In this document: positions 24,323 to 33,656 of the stretch, piece by piece
Position numbering within the stretch: position 1 is the first letter of the stretch
How the letters are laid out: each line of letters opens with the position of its first letter
DNA from: Caldanaerobius polysaccharolyticus DSM 13641
GTDB taxonomy: Bacteria > Bacillota > Thermoanaerobacteria > Thermoanaerobacterales > Caldanaerobiaceae
DNA: 64,000 bases
Assembly: GCF_000427425.1 (NCBI RefSeq)
Contig: NZ_KE386494.1
Location: forward strand, 1,007,730-1,071,729
Direction of reading: 5' to 3'
Notes under the pieces: model-generated
What the model saw: only the letters and a program-made list of their open reading frames with translations
Database searches by the model: none
What the model was told of the DNA's origin: nothing
Program-made: the position numbers and the translations under genes

Positions 24323-27190
24323 TTAATCCTCTCCCATCTTTATAGCCTGATTGATCTTGATCCTGGACGCCATACATCCTACCACTACAAGGCCAGCTAT
24401 AAGCATCATCAGCACCGAAAGCAGTAGCTTTACCTGGTCGCCTACCTCTGATACCACGACAAAAGGCGGAACCTGGTTGGAAGCATTAAACGCCATCTGA
24501 AACAGAGGCACATAAAGAGCACTGGCCAAAAAGCCTACTGCGATACCCATAAGCAGAGCCATTCCGGACGTCAATATCTGTTCCCAGATGATCATGGCTA
24601 TAAGCTGCCTGAAGTAAAGACCTATTGCCCTTAAAATGCCAAACTGGTATTCACGGCTGATCAGGGATAATATCCAGTATATTAAAAATCCCATAAAGCA
24701 TACTACAATAGAGATCATAAAGCTTAAGGTAAGGGCTCCGTTTAGCCCCAACTGAAAAGGATCGTTTTTAGCTGCAACCAGTTCCTGCCTGGCATTGATT
24801 ACACTTATCACGCCTACATGGTTTTTCTCTATGGATTTATACAACTCTTCAGAGGTAGCTCCGGGTTTTAATTTTATCCACACGTTGTAGGGCTCCAGCG
24901 GGAAATTGTCCTGTACATAAGGTAGGTTGGCCACCACCAGCGCAGGGATACTGACATCCACTTGATCTGACGGCTTCTTTGGATTCCACGAAGGCCAGTA
25001 ATTCACTATGCCGTAAACCGTAAAGGTAGCCTCCTCTGTTCCCGGCACTTTCACTTTTATTTCGTCACCAGGGGATATGTGGTACTTTTTGCTCAACGAC
25101 TCAGAAATCAACGCCGCTGAAGGATTGCTTGAAAGCAGATTCAAATACTGGTTTATGTGATAGGGCAATAGCCCATTCCTGAACCACAAAGTCATACCAA
25201 AATCGTAAGGATCTACGGCCATCATCCTCACGTTGTCCTGTACGCTGTTGTTGTATATTAAAGTAGCATCATCGCGGTCGTAGACCCTGGCAGCATACTG
25301 AACCCCATCTAGCTTCTGGTATATAGAAAAGGAAGGCTCGATATAGTGTGCCACTGAACCGCCCTCATCCCCGCTGGGCGACGGCGTATAAGAAGCAGGG
25401 GGTGAAGATTTAACCGCCTCCCAATAAGGGGTAAGGACAATATCTGTCCCCACTTGGTAGTATACCCTGTCGTGCACATTGGCGTTTATGGTCCTAGCCG
25501 AATTGGCCCCAAATAAGCCTGTGGATATGGTTATAACCAGAAACAGCATTAAAAATTGGTAACGTCTGGAGCCCCTCCCTATCTCGATGAGGGTGATATA
25601 AAGAGGCGTAGGCCACACGCTATTGCCCATCCTGTATATGAGGTCTACGATATAAGGGTAAATCCTTATCAGCAACAACCCTGAGCCTATGATGAACAGC
25701 GTGGACGCAAAAAACAACAATGGGTTTATGCTCAGATTAGTAGTGTTGATATTTGTCTGATTTAACACCTGTTGTCTCTGGTCAAAGGCGTACAGTGCGT
25801 ACAGGGATATACCTATAAGTACCACATCCAGAAAATACTTTTGCCAGAAAGTAGGCTTTGCCATCCTTGCGCTTTCCTGTTTTTGCGTGACAATGCTGTA
25901 ATTGCTGGCATAGTAGGCCGGGATAAGGGAAGTTATAATAGCGACCACTGTCGCCAGCAGAGCATATCGGTAAGAAGTTGCCGTTATACGCACCGGTATA
26001 GCCGTCCTGCTGACAAATTCCATAAACCCGTTGGATACCCCCAGCACCTTGCTTATAAAATACCCCAGGATAGGGCCTAAAACAAAAGCTATAGCGCACA
26101 GCATCCCATTTTCTATGAAATAGCCCATTAAGATATGCCATTTTGTGGCACCCCGGCTCCTTAACACGGTGATCTCATCTTTTTGCTTTTCCACCAGCAA
26201 TCCCGAAACCATAAATATATAAAAAAGCAGCATAAGCATCACCGGGATGTCCAGCGTAAGCAGCATTATCTTGAGCTGGCTCTGCCTCTCCATGTAGCTT
26301 TCCAGGATAGGCGTGTACTGACTGTAGACTCCCATGTCTTCAAACCTGTTTACCGTATTCCTCTGGATATACTGGTCGGCGTAGACTAGATTATACATAT
26401 TCTCCAGATTGATGCGATGGTAATCGAATATATAGCTCCACAGGGCAAATTTCAGCTTGGTAGGATTGTTATTTATAAATTCCCTTTTAAATAATTCCTG
26501 GGTTACAAACACGCTATCTTTAGTAGAAGGTACATCAGAAGCACCGATCCAGTACCTATCATTATAATCCTTGGGCTGAAATACCCCTACGATCCTGATC
26601 TTTATCACGTCTTTAGAATTGGGATCAGAGGGGTCGGTAAGGTAAAACTCATTGCCCAATACCGTGTCGTACGCATCCAGTGCCGACTGGTTTACGATGA
26701 CCTCATAAGCTCCGTCAGCAGGTTTATTGGACGGCATTTTACCGTCGATGATTTTAATGTGTTTTTCTAAATTCGACAGGGCCTGTACCGACGCAAAGCG
26801 CTGTTTCCCCGGATCCACTTTTTTATAATCCACAGGCTGCATTCTGTACTTGTCTGTGGAATAATCCACTATAGCCGCGTCCATGTGTAATCCAAAAGCC
26901 TTCTCCCCGCTCTTTTTCATAAAGAGATCTACTTTATAAAAGACATCCTCTCTCTTTTCCATAGCCGTCTTATCGGTAAAGTAAAGTGTAACGGTATAGC
27001 TTCCAGGGTACTGATCGGTTTTCTGTTGGCTGTTTTCAAACTCCTTTATTAAAAATTTTTGCAACACGCCATCGGTGTATATAGGTATGCTGCTCACCAG
27101 CCCCACTGATATGATCAGGCCTATAAGAAGGCACAAAGTCAGCCAACGGTTGTTATTAATTTTTCTTAAAACCATAATAATAACAGTCAT
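24323..27190 (-). CDS. Large FtsX-type ABC permease
   Basis: The 955-residue permease has an N-terminal membrane segment, a long extracytoplasmic domain (about 40-310), an FtsX membrane block (about 315-460), a further group of helices (480-580), a second extracytoplasmic domain, and a final FtsX block (about 820-955). This double-FtsX layout matches LolCDE/MacB-like exporters that move substrates by mechanotransmission and do not pump them through a channel. It is encoded between a membrane-fusion lipoprotein and an AbrB-tailed ATPase. ATG 27190 follows AAAGGGG. Confidence 0.9.
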   Translation of the reverse strand: MTVIIMVLRKINNNRWLTLCLLIGLIISVGLVSSIPIYTDGVLQKFLIKEFENSQQKTDQYPGSYTVTLYFTDKTAMEKREDVFYKVDLFMKKSGEKAFGLHMDAAIVDYSTDKYRMQPVDYKKVDPGKQRFASVQALSNLEKHIKIIDGKMPSNKPADGAYEVIVNQSALDAYDTVLGNEFYLTDPSDPNSKDVIKIRIVGVFQPKDYNDRYWIGASDVPSTKDSVFVTQELFKREFINNNPTKLKFALWSYIFDYHRINLENMYNLVYADQYIQRNTVNRFEDMGVYSQYTPILESYMERQSQLKIMLLTLDIPVMLMLLFYIFMVSGLLVEKQKDEITVLRSRGATKWHILMGYFIENGMLCAIAFVLGPILGYFISKVLGVSNGFMEFVSRTAIPVRITATSYRYALLATVVAIITSLIPAYYASNYSIVTQKQESARMAKPTFWQKYFLDVVLIGISLYALYAFDQRQQVLNQTNINTTNLSINPLLFFASTLFIIGSGLLLIRIYPYIVDLIYRMGNSVWPTPLYITLIEIGRGSRRYQFLMLFLVITISTGLFGANSARTINANVHDRVYYQVGTDIVLTPYWEAVKSSPPASYTPSPSGDEGGSVAHYIEPSFSIYQKLDGVQYAARVYDRDDATLIYNNSVQDNVRMMAVDPYDFGMTLWFRNGLLPYHINQYLNLLSSNPSAALISESLSKKYHISPGDEIKVKVPGTEEATFTVYGIVNYWPSWNPKKPSDQVDVSIPALVVANLPYVQDNFPLEPYNVWIKLKPGATSEELYKSIEKNHVGVISVINARQELVAAKNDPFQLGLNGALTLSFMISIVVCFMGFLIYWILSLISREYQFGILRAIGLYFRQLIAMIIWEQILTSGMALLMGIAVGFLASALYVPLFQMAFNASNQVPPFVVVSEVGDQVKLLLSVLMMLIAGLVVVGCMASRIKINQAIKMGED

Positions 27191-27206
27191 GAGTTTCGGC
27201 CCCTTT

Positions 27207-28208
27207 CTAGCGAAGAATCACCTGCTGACCTTCTTTAAGCCCCGATACGATTTCAACCTGGGTTGCCGTCTGGATACCTATCTCTACATCGATCTCCCTT
27301 TTTTTATCCCCCTCCATCACCTGAACGTACGTCCTGCCCATATAAGACCTTACAGCGGCAGCAGGTAGCAGTAAAGCGTTATCCTTTTTCTGAAGCACTA
27401 TGGTAAAATCCGCTATATGACCCATCTTTACATAGGACGGTAAATTGTCCACCTTGATAAACATGGCATTTTTCCTGTTGTCATCGGCGGCTTCCGCCGT
27501 ATCCGCTGGAGACACCGTTACAGTTCCCGTATAATGCTTGCCGTCTATCACCACATCGGCTTTCATACCCGCTTTTACGTATTTATAATTGCTCATGTCC
27601 AGAGCTTGATAATACAGTTGAACGCTGTAAGGATCCGCGACTTTTATAAACGCCTGGTACTTAGCTATGTTGCTCCCCTGTTTGACGTTCTCATCCACAA
27701 ATGTCACCACGCCATCCATCGGCGAAAACATTTTAGTCTTTTGAAGCTGCTGACTTAAAACGCTGTACTGCAGCTGGGCTTCTTCAAGATCCAGCTTTAA
27801 AAGCTCTATGGTGTACTTGTCCGCTTTGTTGTTCACGGCCTGTTCCAGCCGAATTTTAGCCTTCTGCACCTCATACCCCTGTGTTTGCAGCCTGTAAGGC
27901 ACATCTCCCGGTTCCAGCTCAGCCAGCAATTGCCCTTTTTTTACGCTATCGCCTGCTTTAACGTATACGTCTTTTAAACGGCCTTCCATATCCTTAAAAG
28001 ACAGAGGCACCTCCCGGCTTGATACAAAAGTGCCCGTACCTGACACTTGCCTCACGATACTACCTCTGGTCACCTTTGCGAAGGTATATGTGACCTGAGG
28101 AGGTTTTATCAAAGGCGGCGCCAGTGCCTGCTCTTCTTTGGGCATGATAGAGCTACAGCCTGCCGTACTGGCCGCGATCAAGGCAGACAATACCCACAGG
28201 CTAAGCAT
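27207..28208 (-). CDS. HlyD/MacA-type membrane-fusion lipoprotein
   Basis: This 333-residue protein has a lipobox (AASTAGC, Cys near residue 19), a barrel-sandwich half (VSGTGTFVSSREVPLSF...KAGDSVKKGQLLAELEPG), an alpha-helical hairpin (about 115-160), the second barrel half (KMFSPMDGVVTFVDENVKQGSNI) and a C-terminal beta-barrel. It links the FtsX permease to the cell wall or extracellular side. ATG 28208 lies one base after the TAG of the ATPase gene (TAGGATG), so translation is coupled; the ORF start at 28274 overlaps that gene and is less likely. Confidence 0.9.
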   Translation of the reverse strand: MLSLWVLSALIAASTAGCSSIMPKEEQALAPPLIKPPQVTYTFAKVTRGSIVRQVSGTGTFVSSREVPLSFKDMEGRLKDVYVKAGDSVKKGQLLAELEPGDVPYRLQTQGYEVQKAKIRLEQAVNNKADKYTIELLKLDLEEAQLQYSVLSQQLQKTKMFSPMDGVVTFVDENVKQGSNIAKYQAFIKVADPYSVQLYYQALDMSNYKYVKAGMKADVVIDGKHYTGTVTVSPADTAEAADDNRKNAMFIKVDNLPSYVKMGHIADFTIVLQKKDNALLLPAAAVRSYMGRTYVQVMEGDKKREIDVEIGIQTATQVEIVSGLKEGQQVILR

Positions 28209-28209
28209 C

Positions 28210-28884
28210 CTATACAATTTGCCCGTCCTCCAACGTGTACACAACATCTGCCACCTCCATAATAGCGGGGTCATGGGTAGCTATGACCACTGTTAACCCC
28301 TCGTTGTCCACCAAATTCCTAAACAACTTTAAAACCTGAAGCCCCATCCTGCTGTCAAGCTCTGCCGTAGGCTCATCAGCCAGCACCGCTGCTGGCCTAT
28401 GCGCAATGGCCCTGGCTATAGACACCCTCTGCTGCTCGCCCCCTGAGAGCTCTAATGGCCTGTGATCCATGCGCTTTGAAAGCCCTACCACAGCAAGCGC
28501 TTCCCTGGCCATCTTCTTTCTCTGGTCTTTTGGCACGCCCGCTATCCTGAGGCCAAATTCAACGTTTTCATAAGCCGACATAAGGGGCAGCAAGCCAAAA
28601 GACTGAAAAACGTATCCTAATTTGTACCTCCTTACGTCATCTCTTTCTCTTTCGCTAGCCTTAGAAATATTTTTACCTTGAAACAACACATCGCCAGCAG
28701 TAGGATAATCTAGCGCACCCAGGATATTCATGAGAGTAGTCTTGCCAGATCCTGAACGGCCTTTTAATGCGACGAGTTTTTTTTCTTCAATGGTTATGCT
28801 CACATCCTTGACAGCGTGTACCACTTCTCTGCCTGTTGTAAAATCCCGGCAGACGCCATGGGTTATAAATACGTATGAAGACAT
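28210..28884 (-). CDS. ABC transporter ATPase, LolD/MacB type
   Basis: This is a 224-residue ATPase with Walker A GRSGSGKTTL, signature LSGGEQQRVSIARA, Walker B VLADEPTAELD and H-loop THDP. It is the first gene of an operon that continues with a fusion protein, a 955-residue permease and a second ATPase. Two ATPases for one permease suggests either a heterodimer or two alternative complexes. ATG 28884 follows AAGGGGGAGG. Confidence 0.92.
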   Translation of the reverse strand: MSSYVFITHGVCRDFTTGREVVHAVKDVSITIEEKKLVALKGRSGSGKTTLMNILGALDYPTAGDVLFQGKNISKASERERDDVRRYKLGYVFQSFGLLPLMSAYENVEFGLRIAGVPKDQRKKMAREALAVVGLSKRMDHRPLELSGGEQQRVSIARAIAHRPAAVLADEPTAELDSRMGLQVLKLFRNLVDNEGLTVVIATHDPAIMEVADVVYTLEDGQIV

Positions 28885-29003
28885 TTCCCTCCCCCTTGTC
28901 GTCTATTTGATTTTTATTATAACACCGGGGTTTTGAAATATCAAACGCCTTCAAATTAACCTTACAAATACGATGACAGTACCAACATGCTTATGTTTAC
29001 AAA

Positions 29004-29028
29004 ATAGCTCCGGGCATCCCGGAGCTAT
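29004..29028 (-). terminator. Terminator of yhaO-yhaN
   Basis: A perfect 11-bp stem (ATAGCTCCGGG with its complement) around a three-base loop is followed on the minus strand by TTTTG. It begins at the yhaN stop codon. Confidence 0.8.
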
Positions 29029-30938
29029 CATATTCTAATAATACTTACGCTACCGCCATTTAATTTTTCTACCACATCAATTTCCCTTTTATGACACGTA
29101 AATAAAATCACCTGACGCTTTTTCCCGTACTCCACCAAAAAGCCCAAAGCATTTTCAAGCCTTTGGTCGTCATACTGTACCAGGGCATCGTCGAGGATCA
29201 AAGGGGGATTTTTATCGCAAGACACCATGTCGGCCAGAGCTATTCTAAAGCCAAGGTAAATCTGATCCGCCGTTCCACCGCTCAGCTCAAAAGGGGATTT
29301 AAACACGCTGTACTCCGGAACAACAACCGACAGCTTAAAGCCATCGCTGTCAATGCCCACTTTCTCGTACTTACCTGTTATGGATTTTATAGCCTTCCCC
29401 GCTCTGCGTACAAGGGATGGGGCAAAGTCTGTATTGATCTCTTCAAGGCAGCTGCTCATAACGTTATAGGCCAGCTTACAGGCCCTGTACTCAAAATTCA
29501 TCTTATCCAGCCGCTCATCCAGCAAGGCAATCTCCTGCTTCAACTCAGGTATCCTCTTGAAAACCTCGCAATCCTTCCAGCGCTCCTGTATAGAGGCAAT
29601 CTGGCTTATTACTTTCTCCTTTTCCTCCGACTTTTGACCTATTACCTTATTTATCAAGCCATTTAGGTCCTCGCCACTACCCGCTATATCGCTTATACGG
29701 TATTGTCTCGCGTACACAAAAAACTGGCTCATGAGACCTTCAATGCGCCTTTGTAGCTGTTTTGCGCTGCTTTCTCTCTCCTCTTTAGCGAATCTCAGGC
29801 GATCTACCTTTGATTGCATTTCGCCTAATCTGGACTTTATCCCATCAATCTCTGATATAAGCTGCGCAAGCCTTAGGTATTTGCCCTTACATCTATAACC
29901 TAAAACGGTCAACGCAATGCCGGCCGCTGCCACCACAAAAGACAAAGGGTTGAAAAAAACAGCTACCAAGCCTATGGCCGCGAGCGCCGCACCCAATGAC
30001 AGATATGCTCGATATACCGAAAACCGCCTCAATGCACCATCCACATCATCGACTTTGCCCGGCAACAGCCTCTTGACTTCCCTTTGCCTTTTGTTCAGTT
30101 CCTCTCTTGCTTTTTTTAAAGAAGAGTCTTCCAACTCCTTTATTTCGCCGCTCAATGTCTCTATCTCAGATTTCAACCTGGCAAGCTGTCCTTTGTACTC
30201 TCCTACGACAGCAGCTACAGGTTTGAGCTCATCCAATCGGGCAATCTCTTCATCCAATTCTTTAAGCTGTTCTTTAAGTTCCAGCAGCCTCGATTCATCT
30301 TGCATCATAAGCCGATGCTGGTTTATAAGCTCGTTTAACTCTTTTTCTAAAGAGTCTCTTTGCTCCATTAGGCTATTTATCGATACGTCTTTCCTTCTGC
30401 TAGAAAGTTCTTTTATGCGGCTTTCAAGATAAGACAGGGCATTGGAAGCATTCACATCCTCTTGCCCCGTATGGACGAGGTTTACTAGTTTGTTGTATAA
30501 GTCCCCCGTGTCATCCGACACCTTTGTTACAGAAAGCTGCCTTATAAAGACCGTATTGTCAAAAGCATTTGACGTTAAACCTGTTATGTCTTCACCTTTA
30601 ATATCCAGCTCCTTGCCCCTTACCATATCTGAAATCTGGCAAAAATCCCTTTTGTAGCTTTCCCTATCAAATTTTCTGTGTATCATGATTTTTCTCTCGC
30701 CATCGGCTACCACCATATACCCCTCGCACTGGCTGCCGTCCCACGGCATATACGCCACTCTGTCAGGTGTCCTGTTTTTCTTTTCGCTGAGGCCGTAAAG
30801 CATAGCCCTTATAAAGGCGATTAACGTGCTCTTGCCGCTTTCATTGGACCCAAAGACTATATTTAGGCCATCTCCCAGAATAAGTTTTAAATCCCGCAGC
30901 TTGCCAAACGACTTCACGTAAAGCTCTTTTATGATCAT
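29028..30938 (-). CDS. yhaN: YhaN-like SbcC/RecN-type ATPase
   Basis: The 636-residue SMC-like ATPase has the N-terminal Walker A GSNESGKSTL (about 31-40), long coiled coils on both sides (about 190-300 and 370-490), a hydrophobic central part with two likely membrane segments (about 315-350), and C-terminal ELSGGTADQIYLGFRIALAD signature plus LILDDALVQYD Walker B. B. subtilis YhaN has the same plan. It probably forms a nuclease complex with the YhaO-like phosphoesterase, whose gene overlaps its start by four bases (ATGA). Confidence 0.88.
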   Translation of the reverse strand: MIIKELYVKSFGKLRDLKLILGDGLNIVFGSNESGKSTLIAFIRAMLYGLSEKKNRTPDRVAYMPWDGSQCEGYMVVADGERKIMIHRKFDRESYKRDFCQISDMVRGKELDIKGEDITGLTSNAFDNTVFIRQLSVTKVSDDTGDLYNKLVNLVHTGQEDVNASNALSYLESRIKELSSRRKDVSINSLMEQRDSLEKELNELINQHRLMMQDESRLLELKEQLKELDEEIARLDELKPVAAVVGEYKGQLARLKSEIETLSGEIKELEDSSLKKAREELNKRQREVKRLLPGKVDDVDGALRRFSVYRAYLSLGAALAAIGLVAVFFNPLSFVVAAAGIALTVLGYRCKGKYLRLAQLISEIDGIKSRLGEMQSKVDRLRFAKEERESSAKQLQRRIEGLMSQFFVYARQYRISDIAGSGEDLNGLINKVIGQKSEEKEKVISQIASIQERWKDCEVFKRIPELKQEIALLDERLDKMNFEYRACKLAYNVMSSCLEEINTDFAPSLVRRAGKAIKSITGKYEKVGIDSDGFKLSVVVPEYSVFKSPFELSGGTADQIYLGFRIALADMVSCDKNPPLILDDALVQYDDQRLENALGFLVEYGKKRQVILFTCHKREIDVVEKLNGGSVSIIRI

Positions 30939-32053
30939 AGGCCAGATCCCTCCAGCGCCTTTATGCCTAGCCTCAGGGCTTCCTTTATCACCTTTTTTTC
31001 ATCCTCTCCTGCACTGCTTAGCATTTCATTTAGCTTTCTGGCATAAAGGCCCTTTATGCCCGGTTCTTTTTCCAGAGCAGAGGGATCTATGTCTACATCG
31101 GTTTCATCCACAATATCCACATAAAATAACCCATCTTTTACTCTGTCAGTGAGTTGATCCACCATAAAGGGAATATTTAGCCCATCTTTGTATTGTTGTT
31201 CCACACAGCCTTTGAGATATACCCTCAGTATGGCGCTTTTTTTACCGGCCCTTTTCACCTGGCGCATCAGCTCCTGAACATCCGGCATGTCCGTCACATC
31301 GATCTCCACCACAACGTATTCCCTGGCGCATATTGGGCGAAAATCCACATCGCACCCTTTCTCATCCAGCGTGCATATCACAAAACCCCTGGGACCGCAC
31401 TCGCTGAAATCCCTGCCTTCTATATTGCCCGGATAGCACCACCACGTCTTTCCCGCCCGCCTCAGGCCTGAATAAGTATGAATATGGCCCAGTGCAGCAT
31501 AATCCAGCCCTGAGCTCTCCAGATCCCTAGACCTTATGGGGTTATAAACGCTCTCCTGTGCCACATCTCCGTGAATAGCCATGATGTTTATCCTGCTGCC
31601 GTCTTCCACCTTAAATCCTTCCAGGGCGGGTTCTTTCGCATAAGATTCATTAAAACCCCATCCGTACACCGAAACATCTAAACCCATCAAGTCAAATCTC
31701 TCTATTCCGTGGGAGAATATATGCACGTTTTCAGGCCAATCTGAAACCCTGTAGTACGACTCTCTGGTGTAAGGATCGTGATTGCCCGGCGCTATAAAAA
31801 CTCTTACAGGGTACAGTTCACCTAGCTTTGAAGCAACGTGTTTTACAGTGCTCCTTAAAACCGACTGATCGTCAAAAAGGTCGCCGGATATGATGAGCAT
31901 GTCAACCCCTTCGGCTTTTACTGTATCAATAGCCCTGTCAAAGGTCATCATCATTTCTCCCCTGCGGATGGACGAAAGGCGGGGAGGTAGCCCCAAAAAC
32001 TCTGAATCCAGATGTATATCAGCCATATGAGCGATCTTTAAAGCCATAATCAA
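30935..32053 (-). CDS. yhaO: YhaO/SbcD-like metallophosphoesterase (DNA repair exonuclease)
   Basis: This 372-residue calcineurin-like phosphoesterase has the metal motifs MADIHLDSEF, ISGDLFDD, APGNHDPY, MAIHGD and ALGHIHTYSGL in Mre11/SbcD order. It likely supplies the nuclease for the YhaN ATPase in DNA end processing. TTG 32053 lies 6 bases after AGGGGG; ATG 32047 is an alternative. It is first in the two-gene operon, which ends at a strong terminator. Confidence 0.9.
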   Translation of the reverse strand: MIMALKIAHMADIHLDSEFLGLPPRLSSIRRGEMMMTFDRAIDTVKAEGVDMLIISGDLFDDQSVLRSTVKHVASKLGELYPVRVFIAPGNHDPYTRESYYRVSDWPENVHIFSHGIERFDLMGLDVSVYGWGFNESYAKEPALEGFKVEDGSRINIMAIHGDVAQESVYNPIRSRDLESSGLDYAALGHIHTYSGLRRAGKTWWCYPGNIEGRDFSECGPRGFVICTLDEKGCDVDFRPICAREYVVVEIDVTDMPDVQELMRQVKRAGKKSAILRVYLKGCVEQQYKDGLNIPFMVDQLTDRVKDGLFYVDIVDETDVDIDPSALEKEPGIKGLYARKLNEMLSSAGEDEKKVIKEALRLGIKALEGSGL

Positions 32054-32075
32054 TGTAAACCCCCTATATAGCCAA

Positions 32076-32109
32076 ACATGGCATAGATCCCTAGCAATCT
32101 ATGCCATGT
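32076..32109 (-). terminator. Hairpin downstream of the MNT-HEPN pair
   Basis: A 13-bp perfect inverted repeat (ACATGGCATAGAT with its complement) lies 27 bases after the HEPN stop. The T-run after it is poor, so it may act as a weak terminator or an mRNA 3' end stabiliser. Confidence 0.5.
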
Positions 32110-32136
32110 CTAGCATAACATAATTGACGTATCAGT

Positions 32137-32533
32137 TCAAGAACTCAGTTTATTAACATACTTTTCCATAGCATTAATAAACTTTTCTGCATTTTCCACT
32201 TGTTTTTCAGCATCTTCCCTACTCGCTATATAAAAATCATTGTAATCACTTTTATTTCTAATTCTTTCTGCGCTCATCAATATTTTTGAATAACATCTAT
32301 CAAAAATTCCTGTATTAACAAAATGCTGGTTAAAATAAGCAATAACACTAGAATGTTTTTTAGAATCAAAATGCTCGAATGCCAACACAGCTCTTACAGC
32401 ATGAAATATTGAATAATATGACCTGTTAAGAGATTGAGAATATATTATTATCAAGAAGTAATTTAGATGCTTTTAAATCGTTTTTAGCTTTTTCTATTCT
32501 ATATTTAGCCAATTCCCTTGTAGCATCATCCAT
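32137..32533 (-). pseudogene. HEPN-domain toxin-like protein, frameshifted
   Basis: Two frames together encode a HEPN domain of about 132 residues. Frame one begins MDDATRELAKYRIEKAKNDLKASKLLLDNN (from ATG 32533). Frame two continues SQSLNRSYYSIFHAVRAVLAF...RIRNKSDYNDFYIASREDAEKQ. The break lies between 32430 and 32450. The total length (397) is two bases short of a whole number of codons, and family spacing between LLLDNN and NRSYY fits a 2-base loss. ATG overlaps the end of the MNT gene by 8 bases. HEPN partners of MNT proteins are RNases or toxins; this one is probably inactive unless recoding occurs. Confidence 0.8.
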
Positions 32534-32882
32534 AAATCCTGATACATTCTTTCTCAATGTTCCTGAAGAGAGGAAGTATCTCAATATACTTTTTATAGCT
32601 CTGAACGCTTTGGACATACAAAGAAACCAATATACCATGTTTTAGCGACAAATCGACCATAATATCCGTTATCTTATCATCATACTTTTTAAGATCTTCT
32701 TCTCCTTCATTAACTAACACCATGATATCTACATCCGAATCACAGGAATAATCTCCGCGTGCATAAGAACCGTATAAAATAATGTTCTCCAGTTTATTAT
32801 TAAAAAGGCTTACCATATTATTTTCGATTTCTTTTAATATTTCTTTTAATCTTTTATTAGTAATAGCAGATATACTCATCAT
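32526..32882 (-). CDS. MNT-type minimal nucleotidyltransferase (antitoxin-like)
   Basis: This 118-residue protein has the nucleotidyltransferase motif GSYARGDYSCDSDVDIMVL (GSX10DXD) with the acidic pair for Mg2+. MNT proteins pair with HEPN toxins; characterised ones neutralise the toxin by adding AMP to it. Overlap with the downstream HEPN frame supports a two-gene toxin-antitoxin operon. The locus is AT-rich compared with yhaO and nrdG on either side, consistent with acquisition. Confidence 0.88.
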   Translation of the reverse strand: MMSISAITNKRLKEILKEIENNMVSLFNNKLENIILYGSYARGDYSCDSDVDIMVLVNEGEEDLKKYDDKITDIMVDLSLKHGILVSLYVQSVQSYKKYIEILPLFRNIEKECIRIYG

Positions 32883-32969
32883 AAAGATCTCGTCCTCACT
32901 TTAAATATTTACCATCCCATATTAAATTATAACATATTATTGTGTCAAACAGTAACTTCACACCTTCAT

Positions 32970-33656
32970 CTACAGCCTTATTTCCACCCGATCAAAATAC
33001 CCCACAACCTCATCCCTGGCCTTTTGCAGATACGCTTTATCGCAGTTTTGCCTGCCACACAACGCCGGGTTTAAAACTCCATCGCTATACCTATAGCCCT
33101 GAAGCACATATTTTCTGGCGCCTTTAAGCCATTGACCTATCCTCTTTATATCCTCAATGCTCAGCAGGCGAGGGTGCACCGTAGTCCTGAACTCGTAGTC
33201 CACGGGCGAGCTCTTTATAATGTCTACACTTATATTTACTTTTTCTATATCTCTTACCTGTGTCAAAAAGTTCCTGTAGCCGTCCAGTGGTGCCTTTACA
33301 TCCATGGCAATATAGTCCACCAGCTTCTCTTCAATCAGCTCTTGCACCACCTCAGGTCTCGACCCATTAGTATCCAGCTTTATCAAAAAGCCTGATGATT
33401 TTATTTTGACCATCAGGCTTTTTAACCCATCCCAGAGGGTAGGTTCTCCACCGCTTATACATACACCGTCTATCAGGTTTTTTCTCCTGCCCAGATACCT
33501 CAAAATGTCCTCATCGGTAAGGTTGGCTTTTTTGTTTATGACAATGGAGCTGTTGTGACAATATGGGCAGCGAAAATTGCAACCACTTATAAACACGGTT
33601 GTGGCGATTTTGCCTGGATAATCGACAGTAGAGACAGGCATAAAGTCATATATCAT
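32970..33656 (-). CDS. nrdG: Anaerobic ribonucleotide reductase activase
   Basis: The 228-residue radical-SAM enzyme has the [4Fe-4S] motif CNFRCPYC at about 26-33, DGVCISGGEPT (SAM binding) and LDTNGSRPE. It makes the glycyl radical on NrdD. Its ATG overlaps the TGA of nrdD by four bases, so translation is coupled. Its length and the VSTVDYPGKIATTVFISG start fit the longer NrdG2-type activases of Clostridia. Confidence 0.95.
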   Translation of the reverse strand: MIYDFMPVSTVDYPGKIATTVFISGCNFRCPYCHNSSIVINKKANLTDEDILRYLGRRKNLIDGVCISGGEPTLWDGLKSLMVKIKSSGFLIKLDTNGSRPEVVQELIEEKLVDYIAMDVKAPLDGYRNFLTQVRDIEKVNISVDIIKSSPVDYEFRTTVHPRLLSIEDIKRIGQWLKGARKYVLQGYRYSDGVLNPALCGRQNCDKAYLQKARDEVVGYFDRVEIRL

